Assembly: GCF_011769525.1 (NCBI RefSeq)
Contig: NZ_CP050440.1
Coordinates: 7,736,001-7,800,000 of the forward strand
DNA from: Tolypothrix sp. PCC 7910
Lineage (GTDB): Bacteria > Cyanobacteriota > Cyanobacteriia > Cyanobacteriales > Nostocaceae
Direction of reading: 5' to 3'
Length of the DNA stretch: 64,000 nucleotides
Of this stretch, positions 43,455 through 56,100 are shown piece by piece (the first letter of the stretch is position 1; each line of letters opens with the position of its first letter). The translations under genes and the position numbers were made by a program. The notes below the pieces were generated by a model. The model did no database searches. It was not told the DNA's origin and saw nothing but the letters and a program-made list of their open reading frames with translations.

Positions 43455-43486
43455 TTGTAGAGGCGTGAAGATTCACGTCTCTACAA
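43455..43486. repeat. 15-bp-arm palindrome in the atpE-atpF' spacer
   Basis: TTGTAGAGGCGTGAA and TTCACGTCTCTACAA pair with one G-T wobble across a GA centre. The TTCACGTCTCTACAA arm is typical of dispersed palindromic elements in Nostocales; a relative is at 4148-4167. Between c and b' genes it could help set the much higher c-subunit mRNA level. Confidence 0.8.
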
Positions 43487-43504
43487 TCATAAAACTTTTA
43501 GGTC

Positions 43505-43792
<288 letters not shown>

Positions 43793-43901
43793 TTAACTAG
43801 TAAAGACGTGGTTTCCACGCTGCACCAAGTTCTCACAAATCGCACTGGGCGATGTTTTGAGCATCTATGCTCGTCGGAACTGTGCTATCTCCTGAGAAGC
43901 G

Positions 43902-44666
43902 TTAATGATGCTCCTCATGCTCATCTCCACCATGTCCCTCCATCGCCTCATGAATATACGCCCCAGCCAGGGTAGCAAATACCAGGGCTTGGATGGCACT
44001 GGTAAATAAACCCAAAGCCATAACAGGCAGAGGTATAAATAGAGGAACAAGCAGAACCAGCACCGCTACAACCAATTCATCCGCCAATATGTTCCCGAAT
44101 AGACGGAAGCTTAGGGAGAGGGGCTTGGTGAAATCTTCTAGGATCGCGATCGGCAACAGAACAGGCGTTGGCTCAATATACTTTTTAAAGTAGCCCAAAC
44201 CCCGCTTGCTAAAACCCGCGTAAAAGTACGCTAAAGAGGTCAGCAATGCCAATGCTACGGTCGTATTGATGTCATTGGTGGGAGCTGCCAATTCACCTGA
44301 AGGTAACTTGATTAGTTTCCAAGGGATGAGCGCGCCTGACCAGTTCGATACGAAGATAAACAAGAACAATGTGCCAATGAATGGCACCCAAGGGCGGTAC
44401 TCTTTCTCACCAAGTTGGTTTTTTGCCAGATCCCGAATAAATTCTAGGGCATATTCCATCAAATTTTGGATGCCGCGAGGAATTCTTTGAGCATTGCGAG
44501 TAGCAGCTAGTGAAGCTATTACTAGAACGCCAATCACAAACCATGAGGTGAGAAAAACCTGCCCATGAATTTTCAGATTGCCCAATTGCCAGTAGAAATG
44601 ATGACCTACTTCTAATTCGGCTAGGGGAAATGAATTAAAGGCGTTTAAGACACTAAGCATTTGCAT
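43902..44666 (-). CDS. atpB: ATP synthase a subunit
   Basis: 254 residues, a multi-helix F0 subunit providing the proton half-channels. The essential Arg lies in [19 protein letters not shown], and the C-terminal [20 protein letters not shown] is the second conserved helix pair. The tail is His/Glu-rich ([11 protein letters not shown]). Two ATGs, at 44666 and 44660, could start it. Second gene of the operon after atp1. Called atpI in chloroplast-style nomenclature. Confidence 0.97.
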   Translation of the reverse strand: MQMLSVLNAFNSFPLAELEVGHHFYWQLGNLKIHGQVFLTSWFVIGVLVIASLAATRNAQRIPRGIQNLMEYALEFIRDLAKNQLGEKEYRPWVPFIGTLFLFIFVSNWSGALIPWKLIKLPSGELAAPTNDINTTVALALLTSLAYFYAGFSKRGLGYFKKYIEPTPVLLPIAILEDFTKPLSLSFRLFGNILADELVVAVLVLLVPLFIPLPVMALGLFTSAIQALVFATLAGAYIHEAMEGHGGDEHEEHH

Positions 44667-44726
44667 TCTTCAAGCATTTTCCCCAACGAGCGAGGATGGG
44701 AGTATTATCTTTGTGAGCCTGACTTG

Positions 44727-45203
44727 TTAAGAATCAGGAAGAAACGCAGTTTGCACGGTGTAGACGAGGAGCGTGGCTTTGTAAGTTAGAAATCCCAAGA
44801 AAATGGGCAAAATCTGTAACTCATGCCATTGAGTTGCTAATACAATCAACCCAATAAATAGAGCAAAACGACTTTTACTCAGACGCTTTTTCTCACCACC
44901 GAGTCGCTCAACGTCTTTGGCCAGCATTTTTAAGTAAACCACACCTGTACACGCTCCAATCAAATAATTCAGAGCAATGTTTAGCGAATAAAAAATCCAC
45001 ACAGAGATAAATATTATCCCTGTCAACACAAGTGTGATTACCAACAACTTCTGGTAGAGTTGATAGAACTCTCCCATAGAGTTTACTCGTTCTTCGTCAT
45101 CAGAACCAGATTGAGCATTTGGTGTTGTTGGAGTCGATGCAGTTGATTCGTCTGACAAGCTCACGAGACTCGAAACCAGTACAGATAAGGATGATGACTG
45201 CAC
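44727..45203 (-). CDS. atp1: ATP synthase assembly protein I (Atp1/AtpZ-type)
   Basis: 158 residues if started at GTG 45203; a start at ATG 45077 ([13 protein letters not shown]) would remove a Ser/Thr-rich N-terminal 42 residues and is also plausible. Four hydrophobic helices follow: [57 protein letters not shown] and [15 protein letters not shown]. The protein heads atp operons in cyanobacteria and helps c-ring assembly or Mg2+ handling according to work on homologues. It is the first gene of this operon; the promoter should lie in 45204-45625. Confidence 0.88.
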   Translation of the reverse strand: MQSSSLSVLVSSLVSLSDESTASTPTTPNAQSGSDDEERVNSMGEFYQLYQKLLVITLVLTGIIFISVWIFYSLNIALNYLIGACTGVVYLKMLAKDVERLGGEKKRLSKSRFALFIGLIVLATQWHELQILPIFLGFLTYKATLLVYTVQTAFLPDS

Positions 45204-45738
45204 ATCCAGTCAGCTGAATCATATCACGATCTGGTAACAATACTTTAGAAAAAAACAATTAACTTGTTGTTCAGCAGCCAGCAACCAACTAAAGAAGGCA
45301 CAATGAGGAGAAATAGAGAAAGGGTTGGAGCAAGCTACAGACACCTTTACAATAGCTCTTGATCTGCCGATCGCTTGCTGCTTAATAATTTTCTTAAGGT
45401 CTATTACGTAAAAGTACTAATACTCGAGTTGTAATGCCTAGATGTTACAACAATTGATGAAATATTCTTCAAGGATTTACAAGAGCGATCGCTCTCAAGT
45501 GCGAATCTAAATTGTAGCTAGTTAGTATCATTTTTAAGTCAGCCAATCACACCAGGTTTTGGTACAAATCTTGCCATGAAAATCTGTCTTTCCCATACCC
45601 AATGGTCTATGCCCTAAATTATAAATGCCCCTCAGAGAGAATTACAGGCAATCTCTGGGGGCACGAGGTTATGTCTGATCAAAGTGGTTGTTGCACCCCG
45701 TTAACTAAGAGGAGGTTTGAGTGAGAAAGGTTTATTGA
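45204..45738. other. Spacer upstream of the ATP synthase operon
   Basis: 535 bases between atp1 (starting leftward) and the 3' end of the PEP-CTERM gene. Beyond the hairpin at 45626-45663 I see no coding sequence. One HIP1-like GCGATCGC lies near 45485. The operon promoter must be here, but no box is clear enough to name. Confidence 0.5.
45626..45663 (-). terminator. Strong hairpin downstream of the PEP-CTERM gene
   Basis: TGCCCC(T)CAGAGA pairs with TCTCTGGGGGCA, one bulged T, around a 13-base loop. On the minus strand TTTATAATTT follows, so it fits a terminator for the PEP-CTERM gene, isolating it from the atp operon. Confidence 0.7.
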
Positions 45739-46293
45739 CTAAGCTTTCTGAGTAGATTGTGCTTTCTTGCGCTTCAGCCAGGTACCAAAGCCAACAGCCA
45801 GCAATGAGCCACCAATTGTCATCGGTTCAGGAACATCTTCTACAGGCCCTATGACTTCATCATCAAATAAAGTTTGAGTCGGTTTTGTGGGGTTTAGGCG
45901 TGTGAGACTCCAATCTACTATACCTGGGGCAAAGGGACTAAATATAGAAAAATCCAAGGATGAAGGTGAAGTGCCTACTTTATCCTTCACTTGTTTTTTA
46001 AGGATCAACTGAACTGACTCTTGATCTGGCGTTATGAGAGATATTAAATAATCCAGGTCAGCTAAGACTTTGTTAACACCTTTCATTCCTGACAAAGTCC
46101 AGGATGAACCAGCTTTTAATTGTTCATTGTTATCAGCAGCATTGGCATTATCCAGTTTTATCTTGTATTTGTATTCTTGACCAACTTGCTTGTCGAATAC
46201 CACACTGGCTGCTTGTGCAGGTTTAGCACTAACAGCAGCAACGGTTAAAGCAACGCTAGCAGCAGCAAGACTGACATGTTTGGTTAATTTCAT
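45739..46293 (-). CDS. PEP-CTERM sorting-domain protein
   Basis: 184 residues from ATG 46293; the frame continues upstream but that part is AT-rich and lacks coding character. An N-terminal signal peptide (MKLTKHVSLAAASVALTVAA to KPAQA) is followed by a secreted domain, YKYKIKLDNANAADNNEQLK and onward. The C-terminus DVPEPMTIGGSLLAVGFGTW plus LKRKK is a complete PEP-CTERM tripartite signal (VPEP, helix, basic cluster), processed by exosortase in other bacteria; cyanobacteria possess exosortases and many such proteins. Function of the mature part is unknown. A terminator hairpin lies downstream. Confidence 0.88.
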   Translation of the reverse strand: MKLTKHVSLAAASVALTVAAVSAKPAQAASVVFDKQVGQEYKYKIKLDNANAADNNEQLKAGSSWTLSGMKGVNKVLADLDYLISLITPDQESVQLILKKQVKDKVGTSPSSLDFSIFSPFAPGIVDWSLTRLNPTKPTQTLFDDEVIGPVEDVPEPMTIGGSLLAVGFGTWLKRKKAQSTQKA

Positions 46294-46532
46294 CCGTAAA
46301 TTCTCTGAATGGTTAAAGGTTGACTGCTTAAGTATAAGCTCGCACTTGAGCCTCTTGGATAATGTATCAGCATTTACTTTTATACGTAAACAGAAAAAGT
46401 ATTTTTGATAAATCTTTATATTTTGCTTAGGTTTTGTAAATTTAAAATAAATAAATATTATTTGGCAAAAAAAAATCCTGAACGTTGAAAACATCCAGAA
46501 TTACATAAAAAACAGGATTTATAGTGATTTTA

Positions 46533-47714
46533 TTAACTTGCTGTCAGCAAAATTAGCTGTTGCTGCTGGAGTTTTCTCACTACATCCAAGCTCATCTGCA
46601 CATTCGCTAATATGTTTGCGACTGTTAATTTACTATCACAACGTTGCAGGAACTCAAACTCGTCTGCTGACAAATTGACGACTTGGTAATCGTAGTTAAA
46701 TATACATTGACTGGGAAAACCGTCTATACAAGGATTAAGTTCAGGAATTGCTGCTAAAAGAGCGTTATCATCTGACCAATCGGCTTTCGTAATTGGGGGA
46801 CGACCCAGGAAAAATTCGTAATGGGTGATTTCTGGATCGAGTAATTCAATTAAACGGTAGATTTGGCGACCGCTCAAGTTTTTAGTTCGCTCCATCAAAT
46901 CTGGTGCTTTGGCTAAAAGTCTTTCTAATTGCCAGAAACCAGGATTGGAGAAGCCGATAAACTCTAGCCCAGAAGCATCAATTAATTCAAATAGCGTCTC
47001 AATGTTGTAATCAATCTCTTGGGGATGAACGTACATATCAGCGAAGTTTTCATCCCGATGATTTTCTAATGACCAGCGCTCTTTTTCCCGTTTGGCAATC
47101 CGGTTATTTTCTGGTAAGGAAGCGAATATTTGCCGCCCAACTTGCACACCATCACGGTAATCGCCACGTTTTTCACCTTGCAGGAGAGCGATCGCTTTTT
47201 GCATCAGTTGAATTTCCCAGCGTCCCAACTCACCATACACAAAAATGTGCATCAAACCGCCTGGGGCTAACTTTTTGGCTAAGGCTTGAATACCACGAAT
47301 GGGGTCAGGGGTATGATGCAAAACGCCAACGCAATTAATTAAGTCAAATTCACCTGGTAGTTGTTCTACATCGAACAAACTCAGGTGATGAAACTCCACA
47401 CGGTTAGCCCCAGAACGTTGACAACGTTCTTTTGCGACTGCCAAGGTACCCGCACTCAGGTCAATGCCAACAACTTGTGCTTGGGGGTTGAGATGCACCA
47501 AGTATTCTGTTCCCACCCCAGACCCACATCCTGCATCTAAAATCCGAATATCCTGCTTTTGTGGCTTCTGTCCGGTGCAAAAATTGTAAGCTGCTAACCA
47601 ATTCCAACGCCAATTGTACCCAGGTGGGGCTTCATCCAGCAGTGGTTCTGGAGGAAATGGGTAAGTATCGTAGAGTTTGGCAACAGCAGTGCTAACGGTT
47701 TGAGGATCTGACAT
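46533..47714 (-). CDS. Class I SAM-dependent methyltransferase
   Basis: 393 residues. An N-terminal segment (about 1-55, YDTYPFPPEPLLDEAPPGYN) precedes the methyltransferase fold: motif I ILDAGCGSGVGTEYLVHLNP, motif II VVGIDLSAG, motif IV FDLINCVGVLHHTPDPI and LAPGGLMHIFVYGELG. A C-terminal domain of about 170 residues has a helical character (ERLLAKAPDLMERTKNLSGR). Small-molecule or lipid substrate likely, unknown. In Anabaena PCC 7120 a methyltransferase gene occupies the same place beside the atp operon (from memory, all0012), so this is conserved synteny. Confidence 0.87.
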   Translation of the reverse strand: MSDPQTVSTAVAKLYDTYPFPPEPLLDEAPPGYNWRWNWLAAYNFCTGQKPQKQDIRILDAGCGSGVGTEYLVHLNPQAQVVGIDLSAGTLAVAKERCQRSGANRVEFHHLSLFDVEQLPGEFDLINCVGVLHHTPDPIRGIQALAKKLAPGGLMHIFVYGELGRWEIQLMQKAIALLQGEKRGDYRDGVQVGRQIFASLPENNRIAKREKERWSLENHRDENFADMYVHPQEIDYNIETLFELIDASGLEFIGFSNPGFWQLERLLAKAPDLMERTKNLSGRQIYRLIELLDPEITHYEFFLGRPPITKADWSDDNALLAAIPELNPCIDGFPSQCIFNYDYQVVNLSADEFEFLQRCDSKLTVANILANVQMSLDVVRKLQQQQLILLTAS

Positions 47715-47784
47715 TTTTGAGGCGACAATGCAGCAATTCTGAGTTTATCGAATGGTGGGCATTTAGGGTATAGCTGATGACAAA

Positions 47785-47880
47785 AGAGGTAGGGGAGCAG
47801 GGAGCAGGGGAGAATAATTAATGACAAACCCCAAACACCAAACCCTAAATACCAAACACCCAACACCAATTACCCCATGC
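47785..47880. repeat. GGGAGCA and CACCAAA heptamer arrays
   Basis: GGAGCAGGGAGCAGGG units followed by CCAAACACCAAACCC/ACACCCAACACC units in the divergent spacer ahead of apcE. Confidence 0.8.
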
Positions 47881-48171
47881 CCATTTTCAAGACAAGGTCA
47901 ATCCAAAATCTAAAATCCAAAATTTAAAATTTCCTGGCCCTAATCGCAAATCTTTTTGAATAGGCAAAATATTTTCTCTGTGTTTTTGTAAACTTTAGAT
48001 ACAAAACTTAGTCTTCATCTCAGATAAGCAAGAGTGCTGGCTATGGAATTTATAACTTTGATGCGTCAGATTCTACATACTTCTTAATAAATCAACAGGT
48101 AAGCCGCAAAACGTTCTAATCTAAAAGCTGACTGGGTTAATTTACTGGCAGTTTTGAAGGCGGTACTCTTA

Positions 48172-48205
48172 AGGCATGACCACACCGAACCGATGTGTCA
48201 AGCCT
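48172..48205 (+). promoter_or_regulatory. Hairpin in the apcE leader
   Basis: AGGC-TGAC-ACA and TGT-GTCA-AGCCT pair with single unpaired bases around CCGAACCGA, ending 55 bases before the apcE start codon. A leader structure that could influence stability or translation; no function is known to me. Confidence 0.5.
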
Positions 48206-48224
48206 CAAAGCGACCCAGACTTAA

Positions 48225-51506
<3,282 letters not shown>

Positions 51507-51950
51507 CACTCTCGTTTATCACTCATTAACACTTAAAGGTCAGGAGTTCAGGTCTTGGACTCTTGACTAAATTCTGTTGTGAGTACTAAGTGCTGATTTC
51601 TGAGCATGAACCAGCAATGTTGAGTTTTGGCAAGAGCTTGGCAATCTTTCGTAACATTACTTTCAGATTGTAGAAAATGACGTAAATCTGAAAAGGAATG
51701 TTACAAAGTATTAAGAGCAGTCATAAATGCTCAACAGAATGCCGGAGAATGTTTTGCGGAAGGTAACTGATGTTTTAAATACTTGTGTGGTTGTATTAAC
51801 TCAAGTAGTTCGTTATCCATAGCTGAGACATTTTGTCAAGTGCTATGTTTGAAGTAAAAACGAAAAAACACAGATACCGTTACCCAAATTGAAAGTCGCA
51901 CCAGTTTTAATTTAAATTCTGGTTTAAATCGTAGTTGGAGGAATCCATTA
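51507..51950. other. apcE-apcA spacer
   Basis: 444 bases with no ORF. It carries a GGACTCTTGACT repeat-like stretch near 51556 and AT-rich sequence towards apcA, where a GGAG ribosome binding site (GTTGGAGGAATC) precedes the start. Such a long gap and the high demand for allophycocyanin suggest a separate apcA promoter. Confidence 0.6.
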
Positions 51951-52436
51951 ATGAGTATCGTCACGAAGTCCATCGTGAATGCTGATGCAGAAGCCCGCTA
52001 CCTCAGCCCTGGCGAACTAGATCGGATCAAGAGCTTTGTTAGCGGCGGTGAGCGCCGTCTGCGGATTGCTCAAATTTTGACCGAAAACCGCGAGCGTCTA
52101 GTTAAGCAAGCTGGCGAACAAGTTTTCCAAAAGCGTCCTGATGTTGTATCTCCTGGTGGTAACGCTTACGGTCAAGAATTGACTGCTACCTGCTTACGCG
52201 ACTTAGACTACTACTTGCGTCTAGTTACCTACGGAATCGTATCTGGCGACGTTACCCCCATCGAAGAAATCGGTGTAATCGGTGCTCGTGAAATGTACAA
52301 ATCCTTGGGTACTCCTATTGAAGGTATTACCGAAGGTATCCGTGCCCTGAAGAATGGTGCTTCTTCCTTGCTGTCTGGTGAAGACGCATCTGAAGCTGGT
52401 TCTTACTTCGACTACGTAGTTGGTGCCCTCTCCTAG
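51951..52436 (+). CDS. apcA: Allophycocyanin alpha subunit
   Basis: 161 residues of the globin-like core biliprotein. The chromophore Cys81 lies in [17 protein letters not shown]. The N-terminus [20 protein letters not shown] is the standard ApcA start. Strong GGAGG upstream. It forms the alpha-beta trimers of the phycobilisome core absorbing near 650 nm. 65 bases before apcB, in one transcript. Confidence 0.99.
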   Translation: MSIVTKSIVNADAEARYLSPGELDRIKSFVSGGERRLRIAQILTENRERLVKQAGEQVFQKRPDVVSPGGNAYGQELTATCLRDLDYYLRLVTYGIVSGDVTPIEEIGVIGAREMYKSLGTPIEGITEGIRALKNGASSLLSGEDASEAGSYFDYVVGALS

Positions 52437-52501
52437 GTTAAAGCTGTTTCGTCGCTTAAACCGAAGTATTGCAATACGGTTGGAAAAAAGGAATTAACAA
52501 T

Positions 52502-52990
52502 ATGGCTCAAGACGCAATTACCTCTGTCATCAACTCCGCAGACGTTCAAGGTAAGTATCTAGACTCTGCTGCTTTAGAAAAGCTCAAAGGCTACTTTGGA
52601 ACTGGCGAACTGCGTGTACGTGCTGCTAGCACCATCAGCGCAAACGCTGCTGCGATCGTTAAAGAAGCTGTAGCAAAATCTTTGTTGTACTCTGACGTTA
52701 CCCGTCCCGGTGGTAACATGTACACCACCCGTCGCTACGCTGCTTGTATCCGCGACTTAGACTACTACCTCCGCTACGCTACCTACGCTATGTTAGCTGG
52801 CGATCCTTCCATCCTAGATGAGCGCGTACTCAACGGTTTGAAAGAAACCTACAACTCCTTGGGTGTACCCATCAGCTCCACCGTACAAGCTATTCAAGCT
52901 ATCAAAGAAGTAACCGCTAGCTTGGTAGGTTCTGACGCTGGTAAAGAAATGGGCGTTTACCTAGACTACATCTCCTCTGGCTTAAGCTAA
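52502..52990 (+). CDS. apcB: Allophycocyanin beta subunit
   Basis: 162 residues from ATG 52502 with AAAGGAATT upstream (the frame extends 33 bases further but without a proper start). Bilin Cys82 is in [18 protein letters not shown], and Asn72 in [10 protein letters not shown] is the residue methylated in beta biliproteins. It pairs with ApcA in core trimers. A structured spacer (53039-53141) separates it from apcC. Confidence 0.99.
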   Translation: MAQDAITSVINSADVQGKYLDSAALEKLKGYFGTGELRVRAASTISANAAAIVKEAVAKSLLYSDVTRPGGNMYTTRRYAACIRDLDYYLRYATYAMLAGDPSILDERVLNGLKETYNSLGVPISSTVQAIQAIKEVTASLVGSDAGKEMGVYLDYISSGLS

Positions 52991-53038
52991 GAGTTAGTTT
53001 GCACTTAATAAATAGTTTAGGTGCGGCTTAATTAAAGT

Positions 53039-53141
53039 CTGGAAATCAATCGTGAGTGCTAGAGCGTTCTATCGCTTACCTCAGTTGAAATAATCAATTA
53101 AGATGAGTGTTAGCGGTCTAGTATTGATGCTTGATTTCCAG
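53039..53141 (+). promoter_or_regulatory. Large stem-loop between apcB and apcC
   Basis: CTGGAAATCAA (53039-53049) and TTGATTTCCAG (53131-53141) are perfectly complementary; CTAGA/TCTAG and AGCG/CGCT add inner pairs. Partial termination or processing here would explain why apcAB mRNA normally exceeds apcABC mRNA in cyanobacteria. Confidence 0.65.
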
Positions 53142-53235
53142 CCTTTGCAGTGATTAATTAAAGAATTGCCTTAAAAAAACATTCCCCTTTTTTTGAAATA
53201 AAAAAGTTTTCACAATTAATACAGGAGAATCTAGA

Positions 53236-53442
53236 ATGGCCCGGTTGTTTAAAGTTACTGCTTGTGTACCCAGTCAAACCCGGATTCGCACCCAACGCGA
53301 ACTACAAAATACCTACTTCACCAAATTAGTTCCCTTTGAGAACTGGTTCCGCGAACAGCAACGCATCATGAAAATGGGTGGGAAAATTGTTAAGGTTGAA
53401 CTGGCAACTGGTAAGCAAGGTACTAATACTGGGTTGCTGTAA
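53236..53442 (+). CDS. apcC: Phycobilisome small core linker (LC7.8)
   Basis: 68 residues of the CpcD-like linker fold: MARLFKVTACVPSQTRIRTQ and TYFTKLVPFENWFREQQRIM, ending in KIVKVELATGKQGTNTGLL. It sits in the centre of allophycocyanin trimers and stabilises the core cylinders. AGGAGAATCTAG precedes the ATG. A rho-independent terminator follows 32 bases after the stop, closing the operon. Confidence 0.98.
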   Translation: MARLFKVTACVPSQTRIRTQRELQNTYFTKLVPFENWFREQQRIMKMGGKIVKVELATGKQGTNTGLL

Positions 53443-53473
53443 TTACTATATACCTAACATTATTGTAGGGAGT

Positions 53474-53502
53474 TAAAAGAGGTCGGTATTGGCCTCTTTT
53501 TT
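53474..53502 (+). terminator. Rho-independent terminator of the apc operon
   Basis: AAAAGAGG and CCTCTTTT form a perfect 8-bp stem around TCGGTATTGG, with the T-run continuing to 53502. It is the clearest intrinsic terminator in the window. Confidence 0.93.
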
Positions 53503-53505
53503 GTT

Positions 53506-53540
53506 ATTGGGTAATTGGTAATTGGTAATTGGTAATGGGA
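53506..53540. repeat. TTGGTAA heptamers after the apc operon
   Basis: TTGGGTAATTGGTAATTGG-type units, the same heptamer as the array at 1921-1969. Confidence 0.9.
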
Positions 53541-53614
53541 ATGTATACCTTGTTCCTAATCTCCAGTCCCCAAGAGTTATTTAATTTTGAATTTTGAATT
53601 CGGAGCAAAGCGAC

Positions 53615-54778
53615 GTGGCACGTCTGCTTTTAATTACAGAAAGATTTGCGCCTGATTTGGGTGGTTTGGCGAGGAGTGCAACGCGGTTGGTGGGGACGCT
53701 GTTGCAACTGGGTATAGAAATTGATGTTGTGACTTGGAGTCGTTATTTACAGCCAGGTGAGGTTTTACCACCGGAAACTAAAGATGCAAATATTCGTGTT
53801 TATCGTATCGGGTTATATCGTCATTGGGATATGACGATGCCTCATACTTTGAATGTTTTGGAATGGTTACATTCTGCTCATAGTTATGATGCTGTATGGG
53901 GTCATTATTTGTTTCCGAGTGGTTTTTTGGCTGCTTGGTTTGCTGGACTTGCGGGATTAGCAAGTACAGTTAGCGCCCGTGGTAATGATATTGACCGCGA
54001 AATGTTTCCGCCGGGAGATTTTGCCCGTTTGCAATGGACGCTACAACACGCCAAGGTGATTACGGCGGTAAGTGCGGATATGTCGCGCAAAATTCAGCTA
54101 CTTAGTGGGCGGGATGATGTGTTGGTGTTGAAAAATGCGGTTGATACAGAAATATTTTCTCCGCCAGCAAAGAAGGTGGAAATTACCAGGGAAGAATTAG
54201 GAATTGCCCTAGATGAGGTGGTGTTGGGATTTTGTGGGGAATTGCGAGAAAAGAAAGGGCAGCAGTTTTTGCTGAATGCTTTAACAACAGTTCGCCAAGT
54301 GAGTTCTGCTTGCTTGCTAATTATTGGGGAAGTACGCCCTTCTCAAGAATCCGTGCTGCAATTGTACAAAACCCATCAGCCAGAAAATGCTCGAAGGATA
54401 ATTGTCACAGGACATTTGCCAAATTCAGCTGTGGTGGCTGAATACCTGCAGCTGTGCGATGTTTACCTCCAGCCTTCATTGTGGGAAGGGATGCCAAATG
54501 CTTTGTTAGAGGCGATGGCTTGTGGTTGTTGCTGTATCGCTAGTGATGCGGGTGGGATACCGGAGGTGATTACACATGGTACAAATGGCTTTTTACTACC
54601 GCGATCGCATTTACATAAACTGGGTGAGGCGGTGTTAGAATTTTTGGCGATGACAACTGAGGAAAAAACTCAAATTAGCCAAGCTGCACGCGATCGCATT
54701 TTAACTGAATATTCCCTTGCTCAAGAAAAGTTGCAACTTCAAACTTTAATGGCGCGGTTGATTCCCAATTCTTTATAA
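53615..54778 (+). CDS. Family 4 glycosyltransferase
   Basis: 387 residues from GTG 53615, chosen because GGAG lies nine bases upstream; an in-frame TTG at 53594 would add seven residues. GT-B fold: N-terminal LLLITERFAPDLGGLARSAT (acceptor domain) and C-terminal nucleotide-sugar domain with GFCGELREKKGQQFLLNALT, then QPSLWEGMPNALLEAMACGC, the E-x7-E-type motif of GT4 retaining enzymes. Likely builds a surface or capsular polysaccharide or a glycolipid in the cytosol. The 3' end overlaps the convergent GT4 gene by 40 bases. Confidence 0.9.
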   Translation: MARLLLITERFAPDLGGLARSATRLVGTLLQLGIEIDVVTWSRYLQPGEVLPPETKDANIRVYRIGLYRHWDMTMPHTLNVLEWLHSAHSYDAVWGHYLFPSGFLAAWFAGLAGLASTVSARGNDIDREMFPPGDFARLQWTLQHAKVITAVSADMSRKIQLLSGRDDVLVLKNAVDTEIFSPPAKKVEITREELGIALDEVVLGFCGELREKKGQQFLLNALTTVRQVSSACLLIIGEVRPSQESVLQLYKTHQPENARRIIVTGHLPNSAVVAEYLQLCDVYLQPSLWEGMPNALLEAMACGCCCIASDAGGIPEVITHGTNGFLLPRSHLHKLGEAVLEFLAMTTEEKTQISQAARDRILTEYSLAQEKLQLQTLMARLIPNSL

Positions 54779-55929
54779 GCATTAATTAAAGCTTCACCAG
54801 CAATTTGCCAAGTATAGTATTCCTCAATTCGCTGACGGGCATTAATCGCCAGTTGTGTTGCTAGTTCTGGGTGATTGTGCAAGCTGAACACAGCATCTTT
54901 AATCGACTTGGCAGAACCTGGCTTGACTAATAAAAAATGTACTCCGTCTTCGCCTAACTCCCTAACTACTGGCAAATCGCTAGCAATTACAGGTATTCCC
55001 GTCGCCATCCCTTCTAAAATTTTTAGCGGACAACAACCTTGGACTAAATTGCGATCGCTTGGCATCAGGGGTGCCAAAATTACATCACAGGTGTGGATAT
55101 GTGCCACTAATTGAGTTTGTGGCATTGGTTCTAAAATAGTGAGTTTATCTGCTACTCCTAGCTTTAGCGCTAGCTGCTTTAAGGCTTTGATTTGATAATC
55201 TCTGGCTTGTCCAATAACTTTTAAATTAGCAGGAAAATCTCGGTTGATTAATGCTAATGCTTCAACAGCTTGGTTTACGCCTTGCCAAGGCGAAAGTGTC
55301 CCAAAATATATAATTTGTCGTTGGTCATTAGTCCTTTGTCCTTGGTCGTTTGTAAATATATTTAGATTTACGCCGTTGGGAATTACACGGATTTTCTCTC
55401 CAGAAATGCCGCGATTTTGTAAATAGGCGCTGGTGATATTGCTGGGGGTAACAATTAAATCGGCTGCTTCCAGACAAATTTGCTCTTGAGAGTGCAATTT
55501 ATGCAGCAGTTCTCTATCTTCAGCTACCGCAGGATAGCGATATTTTAACTCGATGGAAGGTAAACCGTTAACTTCAAAAATTAGGCGATCGCAATATTTT
55601 TGTTTATGGCGGGCGATGGGAAAACCTTCGTAAATTGAACGTATTTGGATGACTTCAAATCGCTTTCCTTGCAACCATGCTTTGAGTAATTGCCGAAAAT
55701 ATAAAACTCTATGAATTAAAGTCTCGCCGATTGCTGGTAATGTTGTTTGTCTAACTTGCGGATAAATTTCCTGGTAATCTATACCTGTCGCTGTGGGAGA
55801 AACTGTTATTAACTGTACTTGCTCAAAAGCTGCTGCTAAAGCAATAGAAAAAGCTGTTATATGAATAGCTGCACCCTTAGGCGCAGGAACAGTATCAAAG
55901 GCAATATAAGCGATTTTTGATTCAGTCAT
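54739..55929 (-). CDS. Family 4 glycosyltransferase
   Basis: 396 residues, GT-B fold. The N-terminus IAYIAFDTVPAPKGAAIHIT holds the GAAIH motif of the acceptor domain. The C-terminal domain has VIPNGVNLNIF, IIYFGTLSPWQGVNQAVEAL and LAPLMPSDRNLVQGCCPLKI with LEGMATGIPVIASDLPVVRE, the donor-binding site of GT4 enzymes. The family is clear, the donor is not. Convergent with the preceding GT4; the two share 40 bases of 3' coding sequence on opposite strands. Confidence 0.9.
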   Translation of the reverse strand: MTESKIAYIAFDTVPAPKGAAIHITAFSIALAAAFEQVQLITVSPTATGIDYQEIYPQVRQTTLPAIGETLIHRVLYFRQLLKAWLQGKRFEVIQIRSIYEGFPIARHKQKYCDRLIFEVNGLPSIELKYRYPAVAEDRELLHKLHSQEQICLEAADLIVTPSNITSAYLQNRGISGEKIRVIPNGVNLNIFTNDQGQRTNDQRQIIYFGTLSPWQGVNQAVEALALINRDFPANLKVIGQARDYQIKALKQLALKLGVADKLTILEPMPQTQLVAHIHTCDVILAPLMPSDRNLVQGCCPLKILEGMATGIPVIASDLPVVRELGEDGVHFLLVKPGSAKSIKDAVFSLHNHPELATQLAINARQRIEEYYTWQIAGEALINAYKELGINRAIKV

Positions 55930-56100
55930 TAATGTATATAAATTTCGTTGACAGCTAATTTTGTGTTTGTTATACTGACAGCCACATTGTATATTTTGTT
56001 AATAATTTACTGCTGAGTTTAAATTCATATATATTTATTTAGCAAAGTTAATAAAAATTGATAAAAGCATTTTAAATTGCATTGATGGAGTTTTAATAAA

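Noticed and set aside
46294-46494. N-terminal extension of the PEP-CTERM protein
   Set aside because: AT-rich, Phe/Ile/Lys-rich sequence ahead of a clear signal peptide starting at 46293.
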